8,314 bases of DNA from Chloroflexia bacterium (lineage in GTDB: Bacteria; Chloroflexota; Chloroflexia; Thermomicrobiales; UBA6265). The position numbers and the translations under genes were made by a program. The stretch covers positions 1 through 8,314 of the forward strand of contig JACCUV010000168.1 of the NCBI GenBank assembly GCA_013698495.1, written 5' to 3'. The notes beneath the pieces are model-generated. The model saw nothing but the letters and a program-made list of their open reading frames with translations. It did not search any database and was not told the DNA's origin. Positions 1 to 5,807 of this stretch are shown piece after piece (the first letter of the stretch is position 1; every line of letters starts with the position of its first letter).

Positions 1-521
1 TGCGCGTGCAGGCCGAGCAGGCGGAGGGGTTCGCGGCGATTGAAACGCTTCGCCAGGAATTCGAGGAGCATTCGGGTGGGCGACAGTCGGTCGGCGAGCG
101 ACCGGGTTCCCGGAGCAAGAAGCAGGCTCCGCGCAAGATCGCCAGCCTCACTGAGGCGTCGGGCAACGCGATCTTCATCGGTCGGTCCGGACGCGAGAAC
201 GATCAGGTTACCTTCGACATTGGCGGCGCCGAGGACACCTGGCTTCATGCGCGCGGTGTGCCTGGGTCCCATGTGCTTGTGCGCTGGTTGCGGCCAGCTG
301 ATGATGAGGACGAAGGAGCGGTCGAGACCGCCGCCGCGCTGGCCGCGCACTACAGCCAGTCGCGCACGGCCGGCCTGGTCGAGGTCGACGTCACTCGCCG
401 CAAGAATGTGCGCAAGATCAAGGGCGCGGGACCGGGTATGGTCACCTACCGCAACGAACGGACGATCGCCGTGCGGCCCGAGGACGAGGCGTCGCTCAGG
501 GCGGCCAACCGACTCGGTTAG
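1..521 (+). CDS. NFACT-R domain protein, RqcH/Rqc2-like, C-terminal part (5' truncated)
   Basis: This is the end of a fibronectin-binding-A/NFACT family protein. The family binds stalled 50S subunits carrying peptidyl-tRNA and, in bacteria (RqcH), helps add C-terminal alanine tails during ribosome-associated quality control. The reading frame is open to the left window edge, so the GTG at position 6 is probably an internal valine and the true start lies outside. The first ~25 visible residues are charged and helical, like the end of the family's coiled-coil region. A basic linker follows, and then the NFACT-R (DUF814) domain from about residue 45. Its hallmarks are GRSGRENDQVTF, a DTWLHARGVPGSHVLVRW stretch and a basic RRKNVRKIKGAGPGMVTY stretch near the end. 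The NFACT-N and HhH domains are not visible. It converges on tatC, with 126 bases between the two stop codons and no clear terminator there. Confidence 0.88.
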   Translation, partial: RVQAEQAEGFAAIETLRQEFEEHSGGRQSVGERPGSRSKKQAPRKIASLTEASGNAIFIGRSGRENDQVTFDIGGAEDTWLHARGVPGSHVLVRWLRPADDEDEGAVETAAALAAHYSQSRTAGLVEVDVTRRKNVRKIKGAGPGMVTYRNERTIAVRPEDEASLRAANRLG

Positions 522-647
522 CTTGCACTCTGCTGCCAGCACAACGTTCGTCTGTCATGCCGAGACCAACGATCAGTCAACTCGTCACGGTGGCATTGAA
601 CTTGCATTCGCCGCAGTCCGAACACTCTTCCCGTCAGCCCACGTCCG
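522..647. other. Convergent intergenic gap
   Basis: 126 bases lie between the stop codons of the NFACT gene and tatC. I see no clear stem-loop plus T-tract in either direction, no RNA gene and no credible small open frame. Termination may be factor-dependent. Confidence 0.4.
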
Positions 648-1463
648 CTACGTTGCTGCTGCGGTCTCGGCGTTTCGCAGACCTGTCCTGGCGAAGACCG
701 ATGAGATGACAATTCCCACCTCATAGAGAACATAGAGCGGGATTGCGACAACGGCCATGTTGAATGGGTCTGTGCTCGGTGTGATCACCGCTGCCGCGGC
801 GGTGATCCCCAGAAATGCGTATCGTCGCCATTTACGCATCTTCTTTGGTGGGAAAATGCCAATCTTGGCGAGGACAAACATCACCACTGGCAACTGGAAC
901 GAGAGTCCAAGCCCAACCATCAGCGTGATGAAGAAGGAGAGAGTCTCTGGACCATTTGGACTCCAGTCCATTGATCCCGCATTCCAGTTTGACAGGAAAT
1001 CGAGTGCGCGAGGCGCCGCGACGTAGTAACCGTATGCAATTCCGGCGAAGAGCAGGAATGAAACAAATGGCAGGCTGATGTAGATGATTCGTTTTTCCTT
1101 GCTCGTCAAGCCAGGCGCAAGGAAGGCTATCAACTGGTAAATAATGAGGGGGAACATGATGGCCACGGCGACATACATCGCCACTTTGAGGCTCAACATC
1201 AGCGGATCTGTAGGATTGATCGTTTGCAATCCCGCTTCTGCATTTGCCTTCTGACGAATTTCTTCGATGATGCGCCCTTGAAGAATGAATCCGATCACAA
1301 ATCCGAGAGCGATTCCGATGCAGACCTTCATGATGCGATCGCGGAGTTCAATCAGGTGCTCCTGCAACGTCATCTCTTCAAAAACGTCGGGCCTGTTGGG
1401 ATCTATCTGCGGGAGGCGCGGAATCTTGATTTTCCACGTGGGGACTTTGATCGTGCGCGCCAT
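648..1463 (-). CDS. tatC: Sec-independent protein translocase subunit TatC
   Basis: TatC is the multi-spanning membrane receptor of the twin-arginine translocase. It recognises RR signal peptides and recruits TatA to export folded proteins. The 271-residue product has the family's usual layout. A cytoplasmic N-terminus holds the signature EHLIELRDR (residues 35-43), and six hydrophobic segments lie near 47-62, 93-116, 126-150, 175-200, 215-230 and 233-257. The ITPSTDPFNMAVVAIPLYV stretch (227-245), followed by LYEVGI (246-251), matches the conserved region of the last two helices. In the fourth helix the usual FExP motif reads FQLP, with Gln190 where E. coli TatC has a functional Glu; I believe Gln occurs in other TatCs too. 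The ATG at 1463 is chosen over one 15 codons upstream because GGAGA sits about 10 bases before it. No tatA or tatB lies in the window. The gene is clearly less GC-rich than its neighbours. Confidence 0.95.
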   Translation of the reverse strand: MARTIKVPTWKIKIPRLPQIDPNRPDVFEEMTLQEHLIELRDRIMKVCIGIALGFVIGFILQGRIIEEIRQKANAEAGLQTINPTDPLMLSLKVAMYVAVAIMFPLIIYQLIAFLAPGLTSKEKRIIYISLPFVSFLLFAGIAYGYYVAAPRALDFLSNWNAGSMDWSPNGPETLSFFITLMVGLGLSFQLPVVMFVLAKIGIFPPKKMRKWRRYAFLGITAAAAVITPSTDPFNMAVVAIPLYVLYEVGIVISSVFARTGLRNAETAAAT

Positions 1464-1596
1464 TGCGAGTATTCTCCATTCTGGCGCCAGGCATCGAATT
1501 CCTGGCAACCGGGCTCCGGGGAGTTTGGGAGCGATGTCAGACCATATCTGTCAACGACGGATCGGACGACCAGAATGGATACACGGTTCGCCGGTT

Positions 1597-1613
1597 ACCC
1601 AACATGGTTGGGT
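1597..1613. repeat. Perfect short inverted repeat upstream of tatC
   Basis: ACCCAAC-ATG-GTTGGGT is a perfect 7-base inverted repeat around a 3-base centre, in the 226-base gap between acpP and tatC. It lies about 135 bases upstream of the tatC start and just beyond the acpP terminator. It could be a protein-binding operator or a small hairpin in a tatC leader. I found no convincing -10 element next to it: a TTGACA on the minus strand at 1554-1549 has no matching -10 at usual spacing. Confidence 0.45.
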
Positions 1614-1624
1614 GGTTCTCGCGG

Positions 1625-1651
1625 AAAACAGCCTGGGCGTTTGCCAGGCTG
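1625..1651 (-). terminator. Rho-independent terminator after acpP
   Basis: On the minus strand CAGCCTGG and CCAGGCTG form an 8-base-pair GC-rich stem with a 7-base loop, extendable by a G-U and an A-U pair, followed directly by TTTT. It begins about 38 bases after the acpP stop codon. It should end acpP transcripts and implies that tatC has its own promoter or depends on read-through. Confidence 0.8.
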
Positions 1652-1689
1652 CTACCGCTTGCTGCCAAAGGTCCTTCGCTCGCTGGGAG

Positions 1690-1929
1690 TCAGGACTGAG
1701 CATGCTCCTCAAGGTATTTTACCGCATCGCCGACGGTGCGAATGTTCTCGGCGTCCTCGTCCTTGATCTCAAGGTCGAATTCCTGCTCCATCGCCATGAT
1801 GACCTCAACGAGATCGAGCGAATCCGCGTTCAGGTCGCCGATGAATTCGGCGCTCTCCACGACCTGTTCGGCATCGACGCCCAGTCGCTCGACCGCAATC
1901 GCCTGTACTCGCTCGAGTGTTGTCGCCAA
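1690..1929 (-). CDS. acpP: Acyl carrier protein
   Basis: The acyl carrier protein holds growing fatty-acyl chains on a 4'-phosphopantetheine arm and passes them among the soluble FAS II enzymes. The 79-residue product has the normal ACP length. Its attachment site lies in DLNADSLDLVEV, with the phosphopantetheine serine at residue 37, and the acidic helix II region (MEQEFDLEIKDED) follows. The start is read as TTG at 1929, because a perfect AAGGAGG lies 8 bases upstream and the resulting N-terminus (MATTLERVQAIAVERLG) is canonical. The frame stays open upstream to an ATG at 2007, but that would add 26 atypical residues and place the Shine-Dalgarno sequence inside the gene. The gene stands apart from the fabH-nusB group by a 432-base gap and is followed by its own terminator. 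fabF, the frequent next gene, is absent. Confidence 0.95.
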   Translation of the reverse strand: MATTLERVQAIAVERLGVDAEQVVESAEFIGDLNADSLDLVEVIMAMEQEFDLEIKDEDAENIRTVGDAVKYLEEHAQS

Positions 1930-1937
1930 ATCCGCAC

Positions 1938-1944
1938 CCTCCTT
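1938..1944 (-). promoter_or_regulatory. Shine-Dalgarno sequence that fixes the acpP TTG start
   Basis: The minus strand reads AAGGAGG followed by an 8-base spacer and TTG. This is a full-length anti-16S match, and it is the main reason for choosing the TTG start over the upstream in-frame ATG at 2007. Confidence 0.85.
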
Positions 1945-1953
1945 CGATTGTGG

Positions 1954-1981
1954 TTCCGGTCCGCCGCAACGGACACCGGAA
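1954..1981 (-). repeat. Leader hairpin just upstream of the acpP ribosome binding site
   Basis: TTCCGGT (1954-1960) pairs with ACCGGAA (1975-1981) and CCG (1961-1963) with CGG (1970-1972). This leaves a 2-base bulge and a 6-base loop, giving a 10-base-pair stem. In the acpP transcript it ends about 9 bases before the Shine-Dalgarno sequence, close enough to influence ribosome access or mRNA stability. A regulatory role is inference. Confidence 0.5.
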
Positions 1982-2160
1982 AGCCCTGTCTCCACCTGGA
2001 CCGCCAATTGCCTGTCCGCCCGCCTTTGGAATCTATCCCATAGTCAGCAAAGTGCCCGGTCGCATCGGGTTGTGACACCATACCACGACGCGCGAATTGA
2101 GCACTTCGCAGGCATGATACACGACTGTGCATGGTATGCGCAGGCGCCATCGTTGAGTAC

Positions 2161-2228
2161 GGGCGGACCAGGATCGACCGACGAAGACACGCACCTGAAC
2201 CGGATCTTATCGATCCTGTTGTCCGCCC
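2161..2228. repeat. Long inverted repeat with GGGCGGAC arms
   Basis: GGGCGGACCAGGATCGA (2161-2177) pairs with TCGATCCTG-TT-GTCCGCCC (2210-2228), giving 17 base pairs interrupted by a 2-base bulge, around a 32-base loop. The right arm is also one of two copies of a 19-base dispersed repeat; the other is at 5729-5747. Confidence 0.7.
2210..2228 (-). repeat. Dispersed 19-base repeat, copy 1
   Basis: The minus strand reads GGGCGGACAACAGGATCGA, identical over 19 bases to the plus strand at 5729-5747. The next 10 bases still agree at 7 positions. Both copies lie in intergenic sequence of the fatty-acid cluster, upstream of acpP and of fabG respectively, but in opposite orientation to each other. 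Confidence 0.75.
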
Positions 2229-2256
2229 AGCTTCGATCCGCAAACACTGGGCGGAC
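2221..2256. repeat. Perfect 10-base inverted repeat competing with the preceding one
   Basis: GTCCGCCCAG (2221-2230) and CTGGGCGGAC (2247-2256) are perfect reverse complements around a 16-base loop. The left arm overlaps the right arm of the 2161-2228 inverted repeat, so the two hairpins exclude one another. Confidence 0.7.
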
Positions 2257-2361
2257 CACCCCTATCTTGCGGTCAGCCACGTGTTCTGCATGGCCGTATC
2301 CAGCGGGGCCGGGTCCGCCTGTACGAAACGTCTGTCCAACGCAATCAATGTACACCGGGCA

Positions 2362-2934
2362 TTACGATTCGCGCGCCGCGGCAATGCCTTCAGAGACGGT
2401 GCGCAATACGCCATTGACGAACCTGCCCGAATTGGGCCCGCCAAACCGCTTTGCGATCTCCACGGCCTCGTTAATGGCGGCCTTGAACGGCACCTTCGGC
2501 TCGAACAGCAGCTCGTAAACAGCGACGCGGAGCACGGCCCGATCGATCGAGGCCAATTGCGGCATCGGGTACGCCGGCGCCGCCTTCTCGATGTGGGGAT
2601 CGATCTCCGCTTGCCGGAAGCGCACGCCGCGCGCGAGCCGTGCGGCATGGGCGGCGACGGACTCGGGCACGGCTTCGTCCTCATTCTCCCGCATGCGGGT
2701 CAGGATTGCGTCGAGACCATGTTCGGTCAGATCGTCTTCGAACAACGCCTGCATCGCGAACACCCGAGCCTGGTGCAACGGGGCGCTACGGTCGATCTTG
2801 AGGCCAGAACGTTTCACCGGTGAGGAGCCTTTGCCCTTCTTCCGGGATCCGGGCGGCTTCTCGGGGGCGGCGGGCGTTGAATCGCCGCCGACTTCGTCGT
2901 GTGGCGGCGTCTCGGTTGATTCGGGATCGGTCAT
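2362..2934 (-). CDS. nusB: Transcription antitermination protein NusB
   Basis: NusB binds boxA RNA together with NusE (ribosomal protein S10) in the antitermination complex that keeps RNA polymerase moving through rRNA operons. The product has 190 residues, of which about 140 form the all-helical NusB domain. An arginine-rich first helix around HQARVFAMQALFEDD (54-68) is followed by LASIDRAVLRVAVYELLF (127-144) and the closing KAAINEAVEIAKRFGGPNSG (151-170), RFVNGVLRTV. The first ~50 residues are rich in Pro, Lys, Ser and Glu, look disordered, and extend beyond the compact E. coli protein. The ATG at 2934 has only a weak AAGGGA about 12 bases upstream, and no better in-frame start is visible. 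It lies 51 bases after yqhY, and the accC-yqhY-nusB order matches that known from Bacillus. Confidence 0.94.
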   Translation of the reverse strand: MTDPESTETPPHDEVGGDSTPAAPEKPPGSRKKGKGSSPVKRSGLKIDRSAPLHQARVFAMQALFEDDLTEHGLDAILTRMRENEDEAVPESVAAHAARLARGVRFRQAEIDPHIEKAAPAYPMPQLASIDRAVLRVAVYELLFEPKVPFKAAINEAVEIAKRFGGPNSGRFVNGVLRTVSEGIAAARES

Positions 2935-2985
2935 GATGGTGAGATGTCCCTTGCGGAAGCAGAACGGCTGGTTGCCGTCCGACCC

Positions 2986-3387
2986 TTAGACGATTTCTTC
3001 GATATAGATGTCGACGGTGCGCACCGTCAGGCCGAGCATGTTGCCGGCGGCAAACCCGATTCGCTTCTTGACCTCGGCGCTCAACTCGGAGACATTCGTT
3101 CCACGTCGAATCGCGAGAGCGATGGCCACGTCGATTCGGTCGTCCTCGATGGTGACCGCGATCTTGCCGTTGTCGTAGACCTTGGCGCCTGCCGGCGACA
3201 GGTCTGCTCCCTTGTTTCGCCGCGTCCGCAAGCCATCGATGCCTTCGATCCCCTGGACAGTCAGTTCAATTAGCTCGATCAGCACGGCGGGCGCGATTCT
3301 CACGGCGCCGCGCACATCCGATCCGCCGCCGCGGACAACGGTCGTTGCGCCCTTGGCGACGTTCAGGTTGTGACTGGTCTCCGACAT
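2986..3387 (-). CDS. yqhY: Asp23/Gls24 family (DUF322) protein, YqhY-like
   Basis: This is a small Asp23/Gls24-family protein. YqhY, its Bacillus counterpart, is encoded between accC and nusB and has been linked genetically to control of acetyl-CoA carboxylase activity; the exact role is not settled. The 133-residue product starts with a polar tail, then shows the family pattern VRIAPAVLIELIELTVQGIEGIDGL (split here as 29-38 and 39-53). A basic, variable stretch follows, then the beta-strand pattern GKIAVTIEDDRIDVAIALAI (74-93) and the closing VKKRIGFAAGNMLGLTVRTV (106-125). The ATG at 3387 gives the expected length; its Shine-Dalgarno sequence is modest (GGGATAAGGG just upstream). The longer open frame reaching 3801 only shadows accC. 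The position between accC and nusB supports the assignment independently of sequence. Confidence 0.9.
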   Translation of the reverse strand: MSETSHNLNVAKGATTVVRGGGSDVRGAVRIAPAVLIELIELTVQGIEGIDGLRTRRNKGADLSPAGAKVYDNGKIAVTIEDDRIDVAIALAIRRGTNVSELSAEVKKRIGFAAGNMLGLTVRTVDIYIEEIV

Positions 3388-3434
3388 ACCCTTATCCCGC
3401 AATGAGTCCCGAGAAACGATCCGGCGGTACAGGA

Positions 3435-4808
3435 TCAATCCGGCGGATCGAACTCGCGATCGGCGACCCGGTCGAGGAACTCCGGGATGAACCCGGTGTG
3501 GACCTCGCCACGCTTGAATGCGTCGTCGGCGATGATTCGCGAGTGAAACGGAATCGTGTTCGTGACGCCGGTGATGATGGTTTCCCGCAGCGCGCGTTCC
3601 ATCCGCGCGATCGCCTCGTCGCGATTCTTGCCCCAGACGATGATCTTCCCAAGCAGGGAATCGTAGTTGGGGGGAATAGCATAGCCGCCGAACAGGTGGG
3701 AATCCACCCGCACGCCGGGTCCACCCGGCGCGACGTAGGTTTCGACGGTCCCGACCGCTGGCATGAAGTCGTTGGCGGCGTCCTCGGCCGTGATCCGGCA
3801 CTCGATCGAGTGCCCCTGGGGCCGCAGATCGTCCTCCTTGAACGCAATGCGCTCACCGGCGGCGACGCGGATTTGCCAGGCGAGGAGATCGATCCTGGAT
3901 GTCTCCTCGGTGATCGGATGCTCGACCTGGATCCGGGTGTTCATTTCCATGAAGTAGAAGCGGCCCTCAGCGTCGAGCAGGAACTCGAGCGTGCCGGCGC
4001 TGGTGTAGCCCGCGGCGCGAGCGCCCTTAACCGCCATCTTGAGCAGGTTCTCGCGGGTCTTGCGCGAAAGGTTGGGCGCCGGAGCCTCCTCGACCACCTT
4101 CTGGTGACGTCGTTGCAACGAGCAGTCGCGCTCACCGATCGCGACAATGTTGCCGTAGCTGTCGCCCAGCACCTGGACTTCGACGTGTCGCGGTTTCAGC
4201 AGATAGCGTTCCATGTAGACCGCGCCGTTGCCGAAAGCGGCCTCGGCTTCTGCCTGCGCCATCGGCAAGCCGCGCACAAGTTCGGCGTCGTTCATCGCTA
4301 CTCGCATGCCTCGTCCACCGCCACCGGCCACGGCCTTGACCACGACCGGGTAGCCGATGTGGCGCGCGAAGTCGCGGGCTTCGCCGAGCGTGGCGATAGT
4401 GCCCTGCGTGCCCGGCAACATCGGCACCCCGGCTTCGCGCATCACACGCCGTGCTTCGGCCTTGTTGCCCATGCGCTCGATGACTTCGGGCCGGGGTCCG
4501 ATGAAGGTGAGCCCAACTTGCTGACAAATTTCGGCGAGGTACGCGTTCTCCGCCAAAAACCCGTAACCCGGGTGAACCGCGTCGCAGCCGGTGATCATCG
4601 CCGCGCTGATCACGGCCGGAATGTTGTTGTATGACTTCGCCGCCGGAGCCGGTCCGATGCAAACGGCCTCATCCGCCAGCCGCACCGGCAGGGAGTCGCG
4701 GTCGACATCGCTGTACGCCACAACCGCCGGAATCCGCAAATCGCGGCAGGCCCGCAGGATGCGCAGGGCAATTTCACCTCGGTTGGCGATCAGAATTTTG
4801 CGAAACAC
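3435..4808 (-). CDS. accC: Biotin carboxylase subunit of acetyl-CoA carboxylase
   Basis: AccC uses ATP and bicarbonate to carboxylate biotin on the carrier protein AccB, the first half-reaction of malonyl-CoA synthesis. The 457-residue product is complete and aligns almost residue for residue with E. coli numbering. The N-terminus is FRKILIANRGEIALRI and HPGYGFLAEN sits at 79-88. Lys116 is in MGNKAEARRVM, Lys158 lies before the glycine-rich ATP loop AGGGGRGMRV, and HQK is at 235-237. Glu275, Glu288, Asn290, Arg292 and Glu296 fall in the EMNTRIQVEHP region, and Arg338 is in GHSIECRITAED. The GTG at 4808 is chosen because GGAGG lies 7 bases upstream and gives the canonical start; the ATG at 4829 would place that site inside the gene. 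accB is not next door. The group could also include pyruvate carboxylase A subunits, but the FAS II setting favours acetyl-CoA carboxylase. Confidence 0.94.
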   Translation of the reverse strand: MFRKILIANRGEIALRILRACRDLRIPAVVAYSDVDRDSLPVRLADEAVCIGPAPAAKSYNNIPAVISAAMITGCDAVHPGYGFLAENAYLAEICQQVGLTFIGPRPEVIERMGNKAEARRVMREAGVPMLPGTQGTIATLGEARDFARHIGYPVVVKAVAGGGGRGMRVAMNDAELVRGLPMAQAEAEAAFGNGAVYMERYLLKPRHVEVQVLGDSYGNIVAIGERDCSLQRRHQKVVEEAPAPNLSRKTRENLLKMAVKGARAAGYTSAGTLEFLLDAEGRFYFMEMNTRIQVEHPITEETSRIDLLAWQIRVAAGERIAFKEDDLRPQGHSIECRITAEDAANDFMPAVGTVETYVAPGGPGVRVDSHLFGGYAIPPNYDSLLGKIIVWGKNRDEAIARMERALRETIITGVTNTIPFHSRIIADDAFKRGEVHTGFIPEFLDRVADREFDPPD

Positions 4809-4815
4809 GCATGTG

Positions 4816-4820
4816 CCTCC
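4816..4820 (-). promoter_or_regulatory. Shine-Dalgarno sequence that fixes the accC GTG start
   Basis: GGAGG on the minus strand, with a 7-base spacer to the GTG at 4808. It supports that start over the in-frame ATG at 4829, which has no visible Shine-Dalgarno sequence. Confidence 0.75.
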
Positions 4821-4853
4821 GGCAGACATGGCCAGTGATCAGGGAGCAATGGT

Positions 4854-4879
4854 ACACGGGCCGGCACACGGGCCGGCCC
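4854..4879. repeat. 12-base tandem duplication with hairpin potential between fabG and accC
   Basis: ACACGGGCCGGC occurs twice in direct succession (4854-4865 and 4866-4877). The duplication also lets GGGCCGG (4858-4864) pair with CCGGCCC (4873-4879) across an 8-base loop. On the transcribed minus strand no U-run follows, so a rho-independent terminator is unlikely. A processing or mRNA-stability element, or simple slippage, is possible. Confidence 0.65.
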
Positions 4880-4895
4880 CGACGAAACCCTGAGA

Positions 4896-5648
4896 CTAAA
4901 CCATGAACAACCCGCCATCGACGGTCAGGACATGCCCGGTGATGAACGCGGCGTCGGCCGAGAGCAGAAATGCAACCGCCCCCGCCACATCGTCTGGCAA
5001 TCCGAACCGCCCCAGCGGGGTTTGCTTAAGCAGAGATTCCTTCAGGTCCACCGACAACACCTCAGTGAGGCGAGTCTCGATGAATCCGGGGGCAACGGCG
5101 TTGACCGTGATACCGCGGGACCCGACTTCCTTGGCGAGTGACTTGGTGAGCCCGACTAAACCGGCCTTGGCCGCGGCGTAGTTGGCCTGCCCCGCATTGC
5201 CGACCAATCCAACGACCGAGGTGAGGTTCACAATCCGCCCTGAGCGCTGCCGCAGCATCGGCCGGATCGCGGCCTTGCTGGTCAGGAAGGCGCCTTTGAG
5301 ATTGGTTGCGAGCACTGCGTCCCAATCGTCCTCGCTCATCCTCATGATCAGCGTGTCGCGAGTGATACCGGCGTTGTTGACGAGCGCGTCGACCTTGCCG
5401 AGCCGCTGCATCGCCGTTTCGACTGTTTGGCCGGCGCCGTCCGATGTCGAGATGTCGGCGGCGAGGGTCTCGACCCGCCCGCCGAGCGCCGAGAGTTTCG
5501 CCTGCGCCTGGGCCGCCGCCTCGGCGTCGCTCTGGAAGGTGATGAGAAGGTCCCAGCCATCATTCGCGAGGCGAGTCGAGATCGCGAGACCGATCCCGCG
5601 GCTGCCACCGGTGATGATCGCGACCTTGCGAGCTGCTGATTCGGTCAT
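4896..5648 (-). CDS. fabG: 3-oxoacyl-[acyl-carrier-protein] reductase
   Basis: FabG is the NADPH-dependent short-chain dehydrogenase that reduces 3-ketoacyl-ACP to 3-hydroxyacyl-ACP in each elongation cycle. The 250-residue product has the usual length and all family marks. The cofactor loop TGGSRGIG is at 13-20 and NNAG at 91-94. The catalytic tetrad is Asn116, Ser144, Tyr157 and Lys161 (YAAAK), and the C-terminal end VDGGLFMV is typical of FabG. The ATG at 5648 is preceded by AAGGAGA with a 7-base spacer. The frame is open for 43 more codons to an ATG at 5777, but that part is intergenic-looking, contains the dispersed repeat and bypasses this strong ribosome site. It sits 159 bases after fabH and 87 before accC. 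Among short-chain dehydrogenases, context and the APGFIETRLTEVL segment favour FabG. Confidence 0.93.
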   Translation of the reverse strand: MTESAARKVAIITGGSRGIGLAISTRLANDGWDLLITFQSDAEAAAQAQAKLSALGGRVETLAADISTSDGAGQTVETAMQRLGKVDALVNNAGITRDTLIMRMSEDDWDAVLATNLKGAFLTSKAAIRPMLRQRSGRIVNLTSVVGLVGNAGQANYAAAKAGLVGLTKSLAKEVGSRGITVNAVAPGFIETRLTEVLSVDLKESLLKQTPLGRFGLPDDVAGAVAFLLSADAAFITGHVLTVDGGLFMV

Positions 5649-5655
5649 GCTTCGG

Positions 5656-5662
5656 TCTCCTT
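5656..5662 (-). promoter_or_regulatory. Shine-Dalgarno sequence that fixes the fabG start
   Basis: AAGGAGA on the minus strand, 7 bases before the ATG at 5648. It argues against the upstream in-frame ATG at 5777. Confidence 0.75.
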
Positions 5663-5728
5663 GTGTGGACTCATGCAAACATTGGAAAGACAATTTTTGG
5701 ATGCGCGAAAAGCCTTTGGGACCGACAC

Positions 5729-5747
5729 GGGCGGACAACAGGATCGA
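5729..5747 (+). repeat. Dispersed 19-base repeat, copy 2
   Basis: The plus strand reads GGGCGGACAACAGGATCGA, identical to the minus strand at 2228-2210. It lies in the 159-base gap between fabH and fabG, opposite to the direction of transcription. The tail after the 19 bases is partly conserved (7 of the next 10). Confidence 0.75.
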
Positions 5748-5807
5748 CAAAATTGGGAAAGGCAAGGAGGAGTTCATGGTCGATCCCCTTGACCTTCAAT
5801 ACGGTTA

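Larger units (their letters stand above)
1930..2361 (-). other. 432-base nusB-acpP intergenic region rich in inverted repeats
   Basis: No credible protein is encoded here: the open frames are shadows lacking recognisable domains or good ribosome binding sites. The stretch contains the acpP Shine-Dalgarno sequence and leader hairpin, four copies of GGGCGGAC in alternating orientation (2014-2021 minus, 2161-2168 plus, 2221-2228 minus, 2249-2256 plus) and two further partial GGCGGAC copies (1959-1965 and 2313-2319, both minus). I see no U-tract terminator after nusB. A possible extended -10 for acpP (TGGTATGGT on the minus strand, 2085-2077) has no good -35 and is only tentative. The length and the pairing potential would fit a long structured leader, but I recognise no known riboswitch. 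Confidence 0.5.

Noticed and set aside
1464..1508. Longer tatC starting at the ATG at 1508
   Set aside because: The ATG at 1463 has the better ribosome site and gives a typical N-terminus.
1549..1554. TTGACA on the minus strand as a tatC -35 element
   Set aside because: At spacings of 16-18 bases the matching -10 positions are C-rich and bear no likeness to TATAAT.
1690..2007. Longer acpP starting at the ATG at 2007
   Set aside because: It would add 26 non-ACP residues and enclose the perfect AAGGAGG. The TTG start gives the normal length.
2044..2355. Small open frames in the nusB-acpP gap
   Set aside because: No ribosome site, no domain, many Arg/Cys/Ser as in chance GC-rich frames, and dense inverted repeats in the same stretch.
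3419..3446. Direct 9-base repeat ATCCGGCGG around the accC stop
   Set aside because: It is short, GC-rich and partly coding, so chance is sufficient.
2986..3801. A 271-residue protein including YqhY
   Set aside because: The part upstream of 3387 is an out-of-frame shadow of accC, rich in Arg and Gly with no domain.
3345..4634. A 429-codon open frame on the plus strand opposite accC
   Set aside because: High-GC antisense shadow. accC on the other strand has complete catalytic motifs and this frame has no recognisable domain.
4896..5777. Longer fabG starting at the ATG at 5777
   Set aside because: The extra 43 residues do not resemble FabG and cover the dispersed repeat. A strong Shine-Dalgarno sequence sits before the ATG at 5648.
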